In this document: positions 1 to 8,247 of the stretch, in pieces
Numbering within the stretch: position 1 is the stretch's first letter
Layout of the letters: each line of letters opens with the position of its first letter
Source of the DNA: Bacteroidaceae bacterium
GTDB lineage: Bacteria; Bacteroidota; Bacteroidia; Bacteroidales; Bacteroidaceae
Length of the DNA stretch: 56,516 nt
Reading direction: 5' to 3'
Assembly (NCBI GenBank): GCA_017962495.1
Contig: JAGCVH010000062.1
Coordinates: 1 to 56,516, forward strand
The notes under the pieces: generated by a model
The model's input: the letters and a program-made list of their open reading frames with translations, nothing else
What the model was told of the DNA's origin: nothing
Databases searched by the model: none
Made by a program: the position numbers and the translations under genes

Positions 1-1
1 G

Positions 2-1228
2 TGCTATCGCAAGGGTGCCTATATGGCCAATCCCTCTTATGTACAGATTCACCCCACCTGCATTCCCGTTCATGGCGACAAGCAGTCGAAGCTGACCTTG
101 ATGTCCGAGTCTCTGCGTAACGATGGTCGTATCTGGGTTCCCAAGAAGTTGGAGGATGCCAAGAAATTGCAGGAAGGTACATTGCAGGGTTGGGAGATTC
201 CCGAGGAAGACCGCGACTATTATCTCGAGCGTCGCTATCCCGCCTTCGGTAACCTCGTTCCTCGTGATGTTGCCTCTCGTGCTGCCAAGGAGCGTTGCGA
301 CAAGGGCTATGGTGTGAACAACACCGGTCTTGCCGTGTTCCTCGACTTCTCCGAGAGTATCAACCGCCTCGGTCTCGATGCCATGAAGCAGCGTTATGGC
401 AACCTCTTCGACATGTATGAGGAGATTACCGACGTTTATCCTGGCGACCTGGCTAACGAAATCAATGGTGTGAAGTACTACAAGCCCATGATGATCTATC
501 CTGCCATCCACTATACGATGGGCGGCGTTTGGGTTGACTACGAGCTGCAGACCAGCATTCCCGGCCTGTTCGCTATTGGTGAGTGCAACTTCTCTGATCA
601 TGGTGCCAACCGTCTGGGTGCTTCTGCTTTGATGCAGGGTCTGGCCGATGGTTACTTCGTACTACCCTACACTATCCAGAACTATCTTGCTGATCAGGCT
701 ATCTGGCCAAAGGTAAGCACCGACCTTCCCGAGTTTGCTGAGGCAGAGAAGGCCGTTGAGGCTGAAATCGACCGCCTGATGAACATCAAGGGTAAGCGCT
801 CAGTTGACTCTATCCACAAGGAACTTGGCCACATTATGTGGGAGTACGTGGGTATGGGTCGTACTGCCGAAGGTCTGAGGACTGGTATCCAGAAGATGAA
901 GGAACTGCAGAAGGAGTTCGACACCAACCTGTTCGTGCCTGGTACGAAGGAAGGTCTGAACGTAGAGCTTGACAAGGCTATCCATCTGCGTGACTTCTTC
1001 ACGATGGGCGAACTCGTGGCTCACGATGCTCTCTCTCGTAACGAATCTTGCGGTGGTCACTTCCGTGAGGAATACCAGACCGAGGAAGGCGAAGCCAAGC
1101 GTGACGATGAGAACTACTTCTATGTTGGTTGCTGGGAGTATCAGGGCAAGGACAAAGACCCCGAACTCATCAAGGAGCCCCTGGAGTATGAGGCAATTAA
1201 GGTACAAACTCGTAACTATAAGAATTAA
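2..1228 (+). CDS. frdA: Fumarate reductase/succinate dehydrogenase flavoprotein subunit, 3' part
   Basis: The reading frame is open from the window edge, so the N-terminal FAD-binding half is missing and about 408 residues remain. The visible part starts in the substrate/capping region ([19 protein letters not shown], with the conserved HPT). It continues with the FAD-contacting motif [17 protein letters not shown] and the C-terminal helical domain. The family is the membrane-anchored quinol:fumarate reductase/succinate dehydrogenase, FrdA/SdhA. In anaerobic Bacteroidetes it normally reduces fumarate to succinate with menaquinol. The iron-sulfur subunit follows after 5 bp, so the two are co-transcribed. 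The cytochrome b subunit would lie upstream, outside the window. Identity is secure; the direction of the reaction in vivo is inference. Confidence 0.95.
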   Translation, partial: CYRKGAYMANPSYVQIHPTCIPVHGDKQSKLTLMSESLRNDGRIWVPKKLEDAKKLQEGTLQGWEIPEEDRDYYLERRYPAFGNLVPRDVASRAAKERCDKGYGVNNTGLAVFLDFSESINRLGLDAMKQRYGNLFDMYEEITDVYPGDLANEINGVKYYKPMMIYPAIHYTMGGVWVDYELQTSIPGLFAIGECNFSDHGANRLGASALMQGLADGYFVLPYTIQNYLADQAIWPKVSTDLPEFAEAEKAVEAEIDRLMNIKGKRSVDSIHKELGHIMWEYVGMGRTAEGLRTGIQKMKELQKEFDTNLFVPGTKEGLNVELDKAIHLRDFFTMGELVAHDALSRNESCGGHFREEYQTEEGEAKRDDENYFYVGCWEYQGKDKDPELIKEPLEYEAIKVQTRNYKN

Positions 1229-1233
1229 AAGCT

Positions 1234-1992
1234 ATGGCTAAGAATATATCAGTTACTATCAAGTTCTGGAAGCAGAACGGCCCCAAGGAGAAGGGCCACT
1301 TCGATACCCATGAATTGAAGAACATACCCGACGACACCTCATTCCTCGAGGCTCTCGACATCATGAACGAGGAACTCATCGCTTCGGGTAAGGAACCCTT
1401 CGTGTTCGACCACGACTGCCGCGAGGGTATCTGCGGCATGTGCTCTCTGTACATCAATGGTACACCTCACGGTAAGACCGAGCGTGGAGCCACTACTTGC
1501 CAGCTCTATATGCGTCGCTTCAAGGATGGCGACACCATCACTGTAGAGCCTTGGCGTTCGGCTGGTTTCCCTGTTATTAAGGACTGCATGGTCGATCGTG
1601 GTGCTTTTGACAAGATTATCCAAGCTGGTGGTTATACCACCATCCGCACTGGTCAGGCTCAGGACGCCAATGCCATCCTCATTCCTAAGGAGGATGCTGA
1701 TGAGGCTATGGACTGCGCTTCCTGCATCGGTTGTGGTGCTTGCGTTGCTGCATGTAAGAATGGTTCTGCTATGCTCTTCGTTTCGTCGAAAGTTTCTCAG
1801 CTTGCCCTGCTTCCTCAGGGTCGCGTAGAGGCTGCCCGCCGTGCCAAGAACATGGTTGCCAAGATGGACGAACTGGGCTTCGGAAACTGCACCAACACCC
1901 GTGCATGTGAGGCCGTTTGTCCGAAGTGCGAGACCATTGCCAACATTGCCCGCCTGAACCGCGAGTTCATCTGCGCAAAGCTGGCTGACTAA
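1234..1992 (+). CDS. frdB: Fumarate reductase/succinate dehydrogenase iron-sulfur subunit
   Basis: The 252-residue protein transfers electrons between the flavoprotein and the quinone site. All cluster ligands are visible. The [2Fe-2S] motif is C62-x4-C67-x2-C70 with C89. A ferredoxin-like stretch [14 protein letters not shown] (residues 161-174) and a second set C219, C225, C229, C232 supply the [4Fe-4S] and [3Fe-4S] clusters. Length and motif order match the Bacteroidetes FrdB/SdhB type. It is the last gene of its operon, and an intrinsic terminator begins 25 bp after the stop codon. Confidence 0.96.
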   Translation: MAKNISVTIKFWKQNGPKEKGHFDTHELKNIPDDTSFLEALDIMNEELIASGKEPFVFDHDCREGICGMCSLYINGTPHGKTERGATTCQLYMRRFKDGDTITVEPWRSAGFPVIKDCMVDRGAFDKIIQAGGYTTIRTGQAQDANAILIPKEDADEAMDCASCIGCGACVAACKNGSAMLFVSSKVSQLALLPQGRVEAARRAKNMVAKMDELGFGNCTNTRACEAVCPKCETIANIARLNREFICAKLAD

Positions 1993-2016
1993 GCAAATCG
2001 AGTACCTGTTATAAAG

Positions 2017-2052
2017 AAGAGGAATGGAGCATTTTGCTCCGTTCCTCTTTTT
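2017..2052 (+). terminator. Intrinsic terminator of the frdAB operon
   Basis: A 14-bp stem (arms 2017-2030 and 2036-2049, one T:G wobble) closes a 5-base loop and runs into a short T tract. It lies just after the iron-sulfur subunit gene. Confidence 0.9.
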
Positions 2053-2062
2053 CATATCTTTG
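2033..2062 (+). promoter_or_regulatory. Bacteroidetes-type promoter overlapping the terminator
   Basis: TTTG at 2033-2036 is followed after 18 bp by TATCTTTG at 2055-2062, close to the Bacteroides -33/-7 consensus. It would drive the 30-codon remnant ORF and possibly the genes beyond it. The upstream element sits inside the terminator hairpin. Confidence 0.55.
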
Positions 2063-2083
2063 CAGTCACAAAGGACTAGTGCA

Positions 2084-2176
2084 ATGAAAAAGAAACAGAT
2101 AAGAATCACTTTCTCCACCTACCTATATTATACTATAGGAACTGGAGTACGCGGAATAGAGATACTTTTGATTTAA
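2084..2176 (+). pseudogene. Truncated duplicate of the N-terminus of the following membrane-protein gene
   Basis: This 30-codon ORF (begins MKKKQIRI, ends GIEILLI then TAA) matches the first 30 codons of the gene that starts at 2268. The central 20 or so codons are almost identical at the DNA level, and similarity stops abruptly at the stop codon. The upstream sequence also carries the same kind of -7 box. The simplest reading is a partial tandem duplication that left a promoter plus 5' end. A short leader peptide is possible but unsupported. Confidence 0.6.
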
Positions 2177-2201
2177 AGAGACTTTTATAGTCTGCAAAAT
2201 T

Positions 2202-2228
2202 AATTGTCCGAATTGTCCGAATTGTCCG
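2202..2228 (+). repeat. Three tandem copies of the 9-mer AATTGTCCG
   Basis: AATTGTCCG occurs three times without interruption between the remnant ORF and the -7 box (TACCTTTG, 2239-2246) of the next gene. It lies where the upstream promoter element or an activator site would be. No function is known. Confidence 0.8.
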
Positions 2229-2267
2229 CCCTTTTTCGTACCTTTGCCACATCATAACTGGTATGCG

Positions 2268-2615
2268 ATGAAAAAGAAACGGATAAGGATAAACTTCTTC
2301 GACTACCTATATTATACTATAGGAACAGGAGTACGCGGAATAGAGATACTTCTCATACCTTTTCTTTGGTTGGCTGTGCTCATCTTTACCCAGATAAAGA
2401 CTTTTCCCATTGCCTGGGGCATACTCTTTGCAGTCGTTGTTGGGTTGTTGGATTATGGAATCCGTTGCATCTATGACAAGCGGGGTGAGGCCGTGCGGCA
2501 ATACTTTGACAAAACGAAGTATGGCAAGGCGAGGTGGAAATGGTTGACGTTTATGGTGTGGCTTATCGTGATGGGTGTCCTTCCGCTTTTAATTATAAGA
2601 GTGATATTGTTATGA
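2268..2615 (+). CDS. Small membrane protein of unknown function
   Basis: The 115-residue product starts MKKKRIRINFFDYLYYTIGTG. Two hydrophobic segments lie at about residues 24-55 (LLIPFLWLAVLIF, then GILFAVVVGLL) and one at the C-terminus (WLTFMVWLIVMGVLPLLII). A charged stretch separates them (YDKRGEAVRQYFDKTKYGKARWKW). The ATG at 2268 is preferred over one eight codons upstream, because the duplicate ORF begins at the same codon and because a TACCTTTG -7 box ends only 21 bp before it. I do not recognise the family. The downstream acyltransferase begins 20 bp after the stop, so the two may share a transcript. Confidence 0.7.
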   Translation: MKKKRIRINFFDYLYYTIGTGVRGIEILLIPFLWLAVLIFTQIKTFPIAWGILFAVVVGLLDYGIRCIYDKRGEAVRQYFDKTKYGKARWKWLTFMVWLIVMGVLPLLIIRVILL

Positions 2616-2635
2616 AGTAAAGATACTTAGAGGTT

Positions 2636-3754
2636 ATGTCAAAAAAAAGCATTAACAATCGTCTTGAATCGCTCGATGCCTTGCGAGGATTCGACATGTT
2701 CTTCATCACTGGCGGTGCCACGTTGCTCTGTGCCATTGCCGCTCTGTTTCCTGATTCCAACGTTTGGCAGGCCATAGACGAGAACATGCATCATGTGCCT
2801 TGGGACGGACTGCTGCATCACGACACCATCTTCCCCCTGTTCCTCTTCATAGCAGGCATCTCGTTCCCTTTCTCATTAGAGAAACAGATTGAGCATGGGA
2901 AGTCAAAGGCCAGCATCTACTGGAAGATTGTGCGTCGAGGACTGCTGTTGGTTCTATTCGGTATGATTTACAACGGAATGCTGAAGTTCGAGTTTGACAC
3001 CCTTCGGTGGTGCAGTGTTCTGGGTCGCATAGGTTTGGCGTGGATGTTTGCAGCACTCTTCTTTACTGCTACTGGCAAGAAACTATGGCCAAAGATAGCC
3101 GTTGTGCCTGTGATTCTCATAGGCTATTGGCTTGTCTCGGCCTTCGTCCATGCGCCTGGTGTTGACCCCTCGATAGATCCACTTACTCGCGAAGGCAACA
3201 TTGCTTGTTACATCGACCGCACACTGCTGGGTGCACATTGCTACAAGCCCGACTACGACCCCGAAGGCTTGCTCTCCACCATTCCAGCCATTGGCACAGC
3301 CATGCTGGGCATGCTCACGGGGTTGTTCGTGAAGCGTTCCAAACCAACGTGTAAGATGGCTCTTGCCTTGCTCGTGGCAGGCATTGTCTTTGCCTTGCTT
3401 GGTGCGGCTTGGAACACGATATATCCCATTAACAAGGCCTTGTGGAGCAGTTCGTTCGTACTGGCAGTGGCAGGTTACTCCCTCGTTATGTTCGCCCTGT
3501 TCTATTATTTAATAGAGGTATGCGGGTGGCGCAAATGGGCTTTCTATTTCAAGGTCATCGGCATGAACTCCATCCTCATCTACATGGCACCTAAGTTCAT
3601 CGATTTCGATAAACTGAACCACAGTGTCTTCGAAGGTGTCTTTGGCCTCTTCCCAGAGCAGTATTACGGGGTAGTGGAGAGTATAGGCTATCTGGCCGTG
3701 ATATGGCTCTTTGTTTACTTTATGTATCGTCAGCGCATCTTCCTCAAGGTGTAA
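2636..3754 (+). CDS. HGSNAT-like membrane acyltransferase (DUF5009/COG4299 type)
   Basis: This 372-residue polytopic membrane protein has the family signature near its start (ESLDALRGFDMF). This is followed by HHVPWDGLLHHDTIFPLFLFIAG, which contains the conserved histidine and the D-x-IFP-x-FLF motif. About ten hydrophobic segments follow. The family is related to heparan-alpha-glucosaminide N-acetyltransferase and is thought to move acetyl groups across the membrane onto sugars. The bacterial substrate is unknown. It is followed by cyclophilin and glycosyltransferase genes in the same direction with short gaps. A role in modifying a surface or periplasmic glycan is inference. Confidence 0.82.
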   Translation: MSKKSINNRLESLDALRGFDMFFITGGATLLCAIAALFPDSNVWQAIDENMHHVPWDGLLHHDTIFPLFLFIAGISFPFSLEKQIEHGKSKASIYWKIVRRGLLLVLFGMIYNGMLKFEFDTLRWCSVLGRIGLAWMFAALFFTATGKKLWPKIAVVPVILIGYWLVSAFVHAPGVDPSIDPLTREGNIACYIDRTLLGAHCYKPDYDPEGLLSTIPAIGTAMLGMLTGLFVKRSKPTCKMALALLVAGIVFALLGAAWNTIYPINKALWSSSFVLAVAGYSLVMFALFYYLIEVCGWRKWAFYFKVIGMNSILIYMAPKFIDFDKLNHSVFEGVFGLFPEQYYGVVESIGYLAVIWLFVYFMYRQRIFLKV

Positions 3755-3774
3755 TCCGAAATTGATTTTATCCG

Positions 3775-4425
3775 ATGAAACCGCACTTTTTTCTTTGCCT
3801 TCTCCTTTGTTTCGCACTGAATGCCGAAGCCAAGAAACATAAGCCAGCAGTGGTCAGGCTGGAGACCACGATGGGTGTGATTCGTGTCGAACTTAGTGAT
3901 GAGACTCCGAAGCATCGCGACAACTTCCTGCGACTTGCTCGTGAGGGACGACTCGATAGCACACTCTTTCATCGTGTCATCAAGGATTTCATGATACAGG
4001 GCGGAGACCCTCAAAGTCTTGTGAAAACACGCGATTCCATCGACTATACACTTCCTGCCGAATTCCGTCTTCCCTGGCTCTACCACGTGCGTGGGGCATT
4101 GGCTGCAGCTCGAGAGGGCGATGACGTGAACCCTGAGATGCGTTCTTCTGGTTCGCAGTTCTACATCGTCTATGGGAAGTCGTGGGGAACAAATTCCTTG
4201 GGCAAAGTACGTGGGATGCTTGATGAGAAGGGAATCGAGATGAATCGCGACATGTGGGATGCCTATTTACAATATGGCGGTTCGCCCCATCTCGATGGCA
4301 CTTACACCGTATTCGGGCATGTTATTGACGGCATGAAGGTGTTGAAGGAGATACAGGCAGTTGCCACCGATTCCACTGACCGACCCATCGAGAATGTAAT
4401 CCTGTTAAAGGCTATTGTGGAATGA
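3775..4425 (+). CDS. Periplasmic cyclophilin-type peptidyl-prolyl isomerase
   Basis: The 216-residue protein has a signal peptide (MKPHFFLCLLLCFALNAEA) and a single cyclophilin domain. Recognisable motifs are FHRVIKDFMIQGGDP (about residues 63-77, with the catalytic-site F, R, M and Q) and SGSQFYIVYG. An insertion between the two halves of the domain (EKGIEMNRDMWDAYLQYGG) is common in Bacteroidetes members. It would catalyse cis-trans isomerisation of prolyl bonds in exported proteins. Its stop overlaps the start of the glycosyltransferase gene by 4 bp (ATGA), so the two are translationally coupled. Confidence 0.92.
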   Translation: MKPHFFLCLLLCFALNAEAKKHKPAVVRLETTMGVIRVELSDETPKHRDNFLRLAREGRLDSTLFHRVIKDFMIQGGDPQSLVKTRDSIDYTLPAEFRLPWLYHVRGALAAAREGDDVNPEMRSSGSQFYIVYGKSWGTNSLGKVRGMLDEKGIEMNRDMWDAYLQYGGSPHLDGTYTVFGHVIDGMKVLKEIQAVATDSTDRPIENVILLKAIVE

Positions 4426-5336
4426 CAGAACAACCGCTTGTAACCATCGCCATTCCTGCATATAAAGCCGGTCATCTTCGCGAAAGCATAGCCTCGGCTT
4501 TATCTCAGACCTATGAGAATATCGAGGTTGTCGTTGTCAATGACCAATCGCCAGAGGACGTGGCCGCCGTCGTGGATTCGTTCAGTGATACCCGTATTCG
4601 ATACTTCGAGAACGCCCGAAACATGGGGAAGGAAGACCCCAGTCTCAACTGGAACGAGTGCCTCCGACAGGCTCGAGGCGAATGGTTCTGTCTATTGTGC
4701 GACGATGATGTGTATGATTCGCGATTTGTTGAGGAATTATTGTGCATTTCCGAGCGTTATCCCAAGTGCGATGTGTTGCGTTCAGGTGTGGTCATGATTG
4801 ATGGCGAAGACAAAGAAATAAGTGTCTATCCCGAATCGCCTGAGTTTGAAACTGTGGAGCAATATATGTGGGAATTTTTCCATAGTCGTCGTCGCCAAAC
4901 CATCAGTGAATTCATGCTTCGTCGCTCTGCCATCATACAGCTAGGAGGCTACGTAAATCTGCCCTATGCATGGGGTTCGGACAACCTTTCTATCTTTCGC
5001 TTTGGCATGAAGAACGGCATTGCCTCCACACCACTCCGTTTGATGACCTTCCGCGATAGTGGAGAAAACATTTCCAGTGACAGGAAACACATGGATGTGA
5101 AGCTCAAAGCCTTCCTGCAATACATCAATCAGACAAAGGAGATGGTCAGGAAAGAAGGTTTCCGACAAGATTTACTCCCTGTGCTTGACAATTATTATCG
5201 CAGGGCTTCCGTTGCTCATATGGTAGAGGCAAACGCGGAAGACCTAAGGTGCATCGTCCGAAGACCTAAGGCTTACCATATAGGCATTAAGTGTGTGTTG
5301 AAGGCCTTGCTTAGGCGTTGGTTTTTGTCACACTAA
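4422..5336 (+). CDS. Family 2 glycosyltransferase with a repeat-derived C-terminus
   Basis: This 304-residue GT-A enzyme has the N-terminal nucleotide-binding part (VTIAIPAYKAGHLRESIASALSQ..., then VVVVND) and the metal-binding DxD (CDDDVYD, about residue 90). No membrane segment is evident. The acceptor and donor are not predictable, and it is not inside a polysaccharide cluster. The last 33 or so codons are made of four 22-bp dyad-repeat units (5238-5325), giving a tail EDLRCIVRRPKAYH... that is unlikely to be part of the ancestral fold. The gene ends 9 bp inside the convergent dprA gene, with no terminator between them. Confidence 0.88.
   Translation: MTEQPLVTIAIPAYKAGHLRESIASALSQTYENIEVVVVNDQSPEDVAAVVDSFSDTRIRYFENARNMGKEDPSLNWNECLRQARGEWFCLLCDDDVYDSRFVEELLCISERYPKCDVLRSGVVMIDGEDKEISVYPESPEFETVEQYMWEFFHSRRRQTISEFMLRRSAIIQLGGYVNLPYAWGSDNLSIFRFGMKNGIASTPLRLMTFRDSGENISSDRKHMDVKLKAFLQYINQTKEMVRKEGFRQDLLPVLDNYYRRASVAHMVEANAEDLRCIVRRPKAYHIGIKCVLKALLRRWFLSH
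5238..5325. repeat. Four 22-bp dyad-repeat units inside the glycosyltransferase 3' end
   Basis: Units begin at 5238, 5260, 5282 and 5304. The first two share GAAGACCTAAGG and have CCTAAGG at the same phase; the last two are degenerate (GCATTAAG, GCTTAGGCG). The 22-bp step means each unit is read in a different frame. Same family as the intergenic arrays at 12.3, 24.6, 33.2 and 51.3 kb. Confidence 0.75.
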
Positions 5337-6440
5337 CTTATACGTGCCACCACTAAGCAGGCGGACAACACCTCGCAATTCCATTTCGAAGAGGATGCTA
5401 CTCAAGCGACCGATGGGTATGTTTGTCTCTACGGTCAGCAGGTTTAGGTGCTTGCCTTCAGAACCCTTCAAAGCTTCAAAAACCACCATTTCATCGGAAG
5501 AAAGTTCAGGGAATAACTCACGCTGAACGGGTTCACTCTCGCTTTTCGCAGTTGCCCATCCCATAGCCTTAACAAACTCTTCGGCTGATTGCAGAAGGCC
5601 TGCTCTGTTTTCGCGTATCAACAGATTGCATCCTGCCGAAGCCTTATCGCCAACACGCCCAGGTATGGCAAACACATCACGCCCATAACCCTCTGCTATT
5701 CCAGCCGTTATGAGACTTCCGCCCTTTTCTGCCGACTCCACCACAAGCGTGGCATCTGCCATTCCTGCCACGATGCGATTGCGGGCTACAAAGTTTATCT
5801 TGTCGGCAACCGACAGGCTCATGAATTCCGTAAGCAATCCCCCTTGGTGTAACATCTCGATGGCTGTTGTCCGATGCATGCGAGGATAGATTTGGTCTAA
5901 CCCGTGTGCCAGAACAGCGATGGTGGAGAGTCCGTTGGCAAGTGCTTGCCGATGAGCATTAATGTCTATGCCATAAGCCAAACCGCTGACTATCAGTGTG
6001 TCAGGACAAAGCGCAACTAAGTCTTTGAGGAAGCGCTGGCAAAACGCCTTGCCATATTCCGTAGCCCTTCGAGTGCCTACAATGCTCAGTATGTGCCTGC
6101 AATTCAGGTCGGCCGAACCTCTATAATAAAGTATGCAGGGCGCATCATCGCAATCGCGCAGGCGGGCACTATAATCCACATCGTTACGTGTGAGAATCTG
6201 GATGTGATTCTTTTCGGCAAAAGCCATTTCCTGCTCTGCTCTCGAAAGGTGATTGCCCATCTGCGAAACTAGGGCGACCAGCCGATCGGAAACATCGGGA
6301 ATAAGCTCCTTCAAACTATGGCGTGCTTCATAAAGCGCCTTTGCCGAACCCGCTGTTTCAAGCAACTGGTTCTGCACTTGCGACTGATAAGGCAGTACGC
6401 GAGTCAGGGCTATCGCATAGAGAACTTCTTCTTGTTTCAT
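5328..6440 (-). CDS. dprA: DNA-processing protein A
   Basis: The 370-residue protein has the DprA/Smf architecture. An N-terminal helical region is followed by a Rossmann-like core with SIVGTRRATEYGK and IVSGLAYGIDINAHRQAL. The GGSLITAGIAEGYGRDVFAIPG segment and a C-terminal winged-helix domain follow. DprA binds incoming single-stranded DNA and loads RecA during transformation. It is the last gene of a three-gene minus-strand operon, and its start overlaps the thioesterase stop by 4 bp. A second competence-type gene, comM, lies 15 kb away. Natural transformation in this organism is inference. Confidence 0.95.
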   Translation of the reverse strand: MKQEEVLYAIALTRVLPYQSQVQNQLLETAGSAKALYEARHSLKELIPDVSDRLVALVSQMGNHLSRAEQEMAFAEKNHIQILTRNDVDYSARLRDCDDAPCILYYRGSADLNCRHILSIVGTRRATEYGKAFCQRFLKDLVALCPDTLIVSGLAYGIDINAHRQALANGLSTIAVLAHGLDQIYPRMHRTTAIEMLHQGGLLTEFMSLSVADKINFVARNRIVAGMADATLVVESAEKGGSLITAGIAEGYGRDVFAIPGRVGDKASAGCNLLIRENRAGLLQSAEEFVKAMGWATAKSESEPVQRELFPELSSDEMVVFEALKGSEGKHLNLLTVETNIPIGRLSSILFEMELRGVVRLLSGGTYKLV

Positions 6441-6823
6441 TGTAGCAGGCAGTCAAGTTCAGGACATTCGGCAGCTAATTTCCCATTGATAATGGCGACA
6501 ATTATCACTTCGGCTCGACAAGAGAGATGCTCGTCGCTGAGTCGGATGATGTCTTGGTTAAAGATGTATTTCACACCCTCTTTTCTTACTCGTGATTTCA
6601 CCAGAAACTCATCGGCACAATGCAATGGAACTTTGTAATTCAGGGTTATGCGAGCCACCACGACATCGATACCTCGTTGGTGAAGGTCGGCAAATGAGAC
6701 ACCCAGAGATTGCAGAAACTCGTGTCGTGCATGCTCGGTATAGTGCTGATAATTGGCGTTGTTGACAATGCCTTGCAGGTCGCATTCGTAGTCGCGAACC
6801 TTCATCTTTAATTCGTGTGTCAT
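6437..6823 (-). CDS. Hotdog-fold acyl-CoA thioesterase (YbgC/FadM-like)
   Basis: The 128-residue protein has the 4-hydroxybenzoyl-CoA thioesterase fold. The signature YECDLQGIVNNANYQHYTEHARHEF carries the family's D-x-x-G-x-V-x-x-x-x-Y pattern, with D near residue 14. It would hydrolyse short acyl-CoA or acyl-ACP thioesters in the cytoplasm; the substrate is not predictable. Four-base overlaps with the DUF2851 gene upstream and dprA downstream show a tight operon. Confidence 0.88.
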   Translation of the reverse strand: MTHELKMKVRDYECDLQGIVNNANYQHYTEHARHEFLQSLGVSFADLHQRGIDVVVARITLNYKVPLHCADEFLVKSRVRKEGVKYIFNQDIIRLSDEHLSCRAEVIIVAIINGKLAAECPELDCLLQ

Positions 6824-8133
6824 AGTCGGGATTTTAGATATTCGTAACCGAAATTGCAGCGCAAGCAGTCATGTCGGTCACAGTATTGTTTTTTCAGTTG
6901 AATGAGTCCTTGGCTATCTGCTGCCGAATCCACTTTCAGTCCGCAATCTGCCCACTGTCGCAGGATGAAGTTGTTTTCTGCAGGAAGCAAGCGCAACATA
7001 TCGAGCACGCGCTCTCTCAAGTCCCAGCTGTCGTGATTCATGGCATAGGCATACATGACTGGCACTACGGTGTTGATGATGAGCAAGTTCTGTGAAGCCT
7101 GACTTAGGTGTAGTTGCCGTTTCTCGATGGGTTGACCGAACATGAGATGGGTGTGCCAGTATTCCGATGTCGTCGCAGTCAAGATTTTTCGTAGGCTTTC
7201 AAGCGATTTCTCTTCCATCATCGCGTCTTTCAATCGCGACAGAGTGGCATCGCCCTTATGATACATCCAAGCCAATTCTGCAAGTCGGATATGTGGGAAA
7301 TTTTGTGGACGCAATCGAAGATATTTCCATTGCTGGTAAGGCATAATCGCACCCAAGTTGAAAAGGCGGCACTGATATTTGAACTCGCGTTTGAGTGAGA
7401 GGAAATAATCGTCACAGATTCCCGTTTCCTTCGAGTTTGGCGGTAGGCTCTCGGTCTCCAGTAAACCTGCCATTCCCAGAAAGATAGCCTCGATTTGGAA
7501 TAATTCGTCACGATGTTTGCCTATTTTATCCAATGGAATGCGTTTTGCCCATGTCTCGAAGGTGTCGCCGTTCAAACCAAAGCCAAAGTTTCGGGCAAGC
7601 GTGATGAAAAGTGTCCATTCCCAATTGCCATTGGTCTTCTGCAATCGCTTTTCCACTTGCTTGCGTCGTTCTTCGAGTCGTTCCACTACAAGGGTGTCGA
7701 GCCACGAGTGAACCTTAAAGATGTCGATGGAAGGAATGATGCGATGGCAACGAGGATAGTCTTCTGTCTTTTGCAAGGTTTCGTAACGCAAATGCAAGTC
7801 GGCAGGAATGTCCAGTTGCAATTGTGGAAGACGTTTGCCTGAGCACGTGGTCACTTCCTCGTCAAGGACTGAAGCCACATGCAGAATGACGTTGTCGTAA
7901 GCCTCGTCGGTATCATGGCCGTGACGGTACCAGTCGCTCGAACGCAGGTGTATTTCCACATTTCCTGCCCACATGGTTTCGCCAATGCGAATCTTTGCAT
8001 TGAAGAAGTCAGGACCAGCATTGGGATTCGACAACCCTGGGTCTATGATTTCCACTTCCTCACCGTCACTTGTCAACAAAGCACGCAGGGGCAACATCTT
8101 ATGCTTCCAAACGTAATGCAACAACTTCTCCAC
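6820..8133 (-). CDS. DUF2851 family protein
   Basis: The 437-residue soluble protein matches the Bacteroidetes DUF2851 family over its length. Its start (MEKLLHYVWKHKMLPL) and the NPNAGPDFFNAKIRIG and WAGNVEIHLRSSDWYRHGHD segments are characteristic. The C-terminus has a conserved Cys cluster (CDRHDCLRCNFG). No function is established. It is first in an operon with a thioesterase and dprA, an arrangement common in Bacteroidetes, so a nucleic-acid role is possible but unproven. A TACTTTTG box (minus strand, 8189-8196) could be its -7 element. Confidence 0.88.
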   Translation of the reverse strand: MEKLLHYVWKHKMLPLRALLTSDGEEVEIIDPGLSNPNAGPDFFNAKIRIGETMWAGNVEIHLRSSDWYRHGHDTDEAYDNVILHVASVLDEEVTTCSGKRLPQLQLDIPADLHLRYETLQKTEDYPRCHRIIPSIDIFKVHSWLDTLVVERLEERRKQVEKRLQKTNGNWEWTLFITLARNFGFGLNGDTFETWAKRIPLDKIGKHRDELFQIEAIFLGMAGLLETESLPPNSKETGICDDYFLSLKREFKYQCRLFNLGAIMPYQQWKYLRLRPQNFPHIRLAELAWMYHKGDATLSRLKDAMMEEKSLESLRKILTATTSEYWHTHLMFGQPIEKRQLHLSQASQNLLIINTVVPVMYAYAMNHDSWDLRERVLDMLRLLPAENNFILRQWADCGLKVDSAADSQGLIQLKKQYCDRHDCLRCNFGYEYLKSRL

Positions 8134-8153
8134 CGTCTTTTCTCTTAAATTAT

Positions 8154-8225
8154 CCTAACAAAAGTGTGCTTTTCTTAAAAACACCTAACAAAAGTACGCT
8201 TTTTCACCGATAATCCCTATCTTTG
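8154..8225. promoter_or_regulatory. Divergent promoter region between the dprA operon and dapB, with a 30-bp direct repeat
   Basis: CCTAACAAAAGTGTGCTTTT starts at 8154 and recurs at 8184 as CCTAACAAAAGTACGCTTTT, a 30-bp step. The second copy contains TACTTTTG on the minus strand, a possible -7 box for the DUF2851 operon. TATCTTTG at 8218-8225 is a good plus-strand -7 box 22 bp before dapB, but no clear -33 element was found for either direction. Confidence 0.5.
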
Positions 8226-8247
8226 CAGAAATTTTTATCTATAAAGA

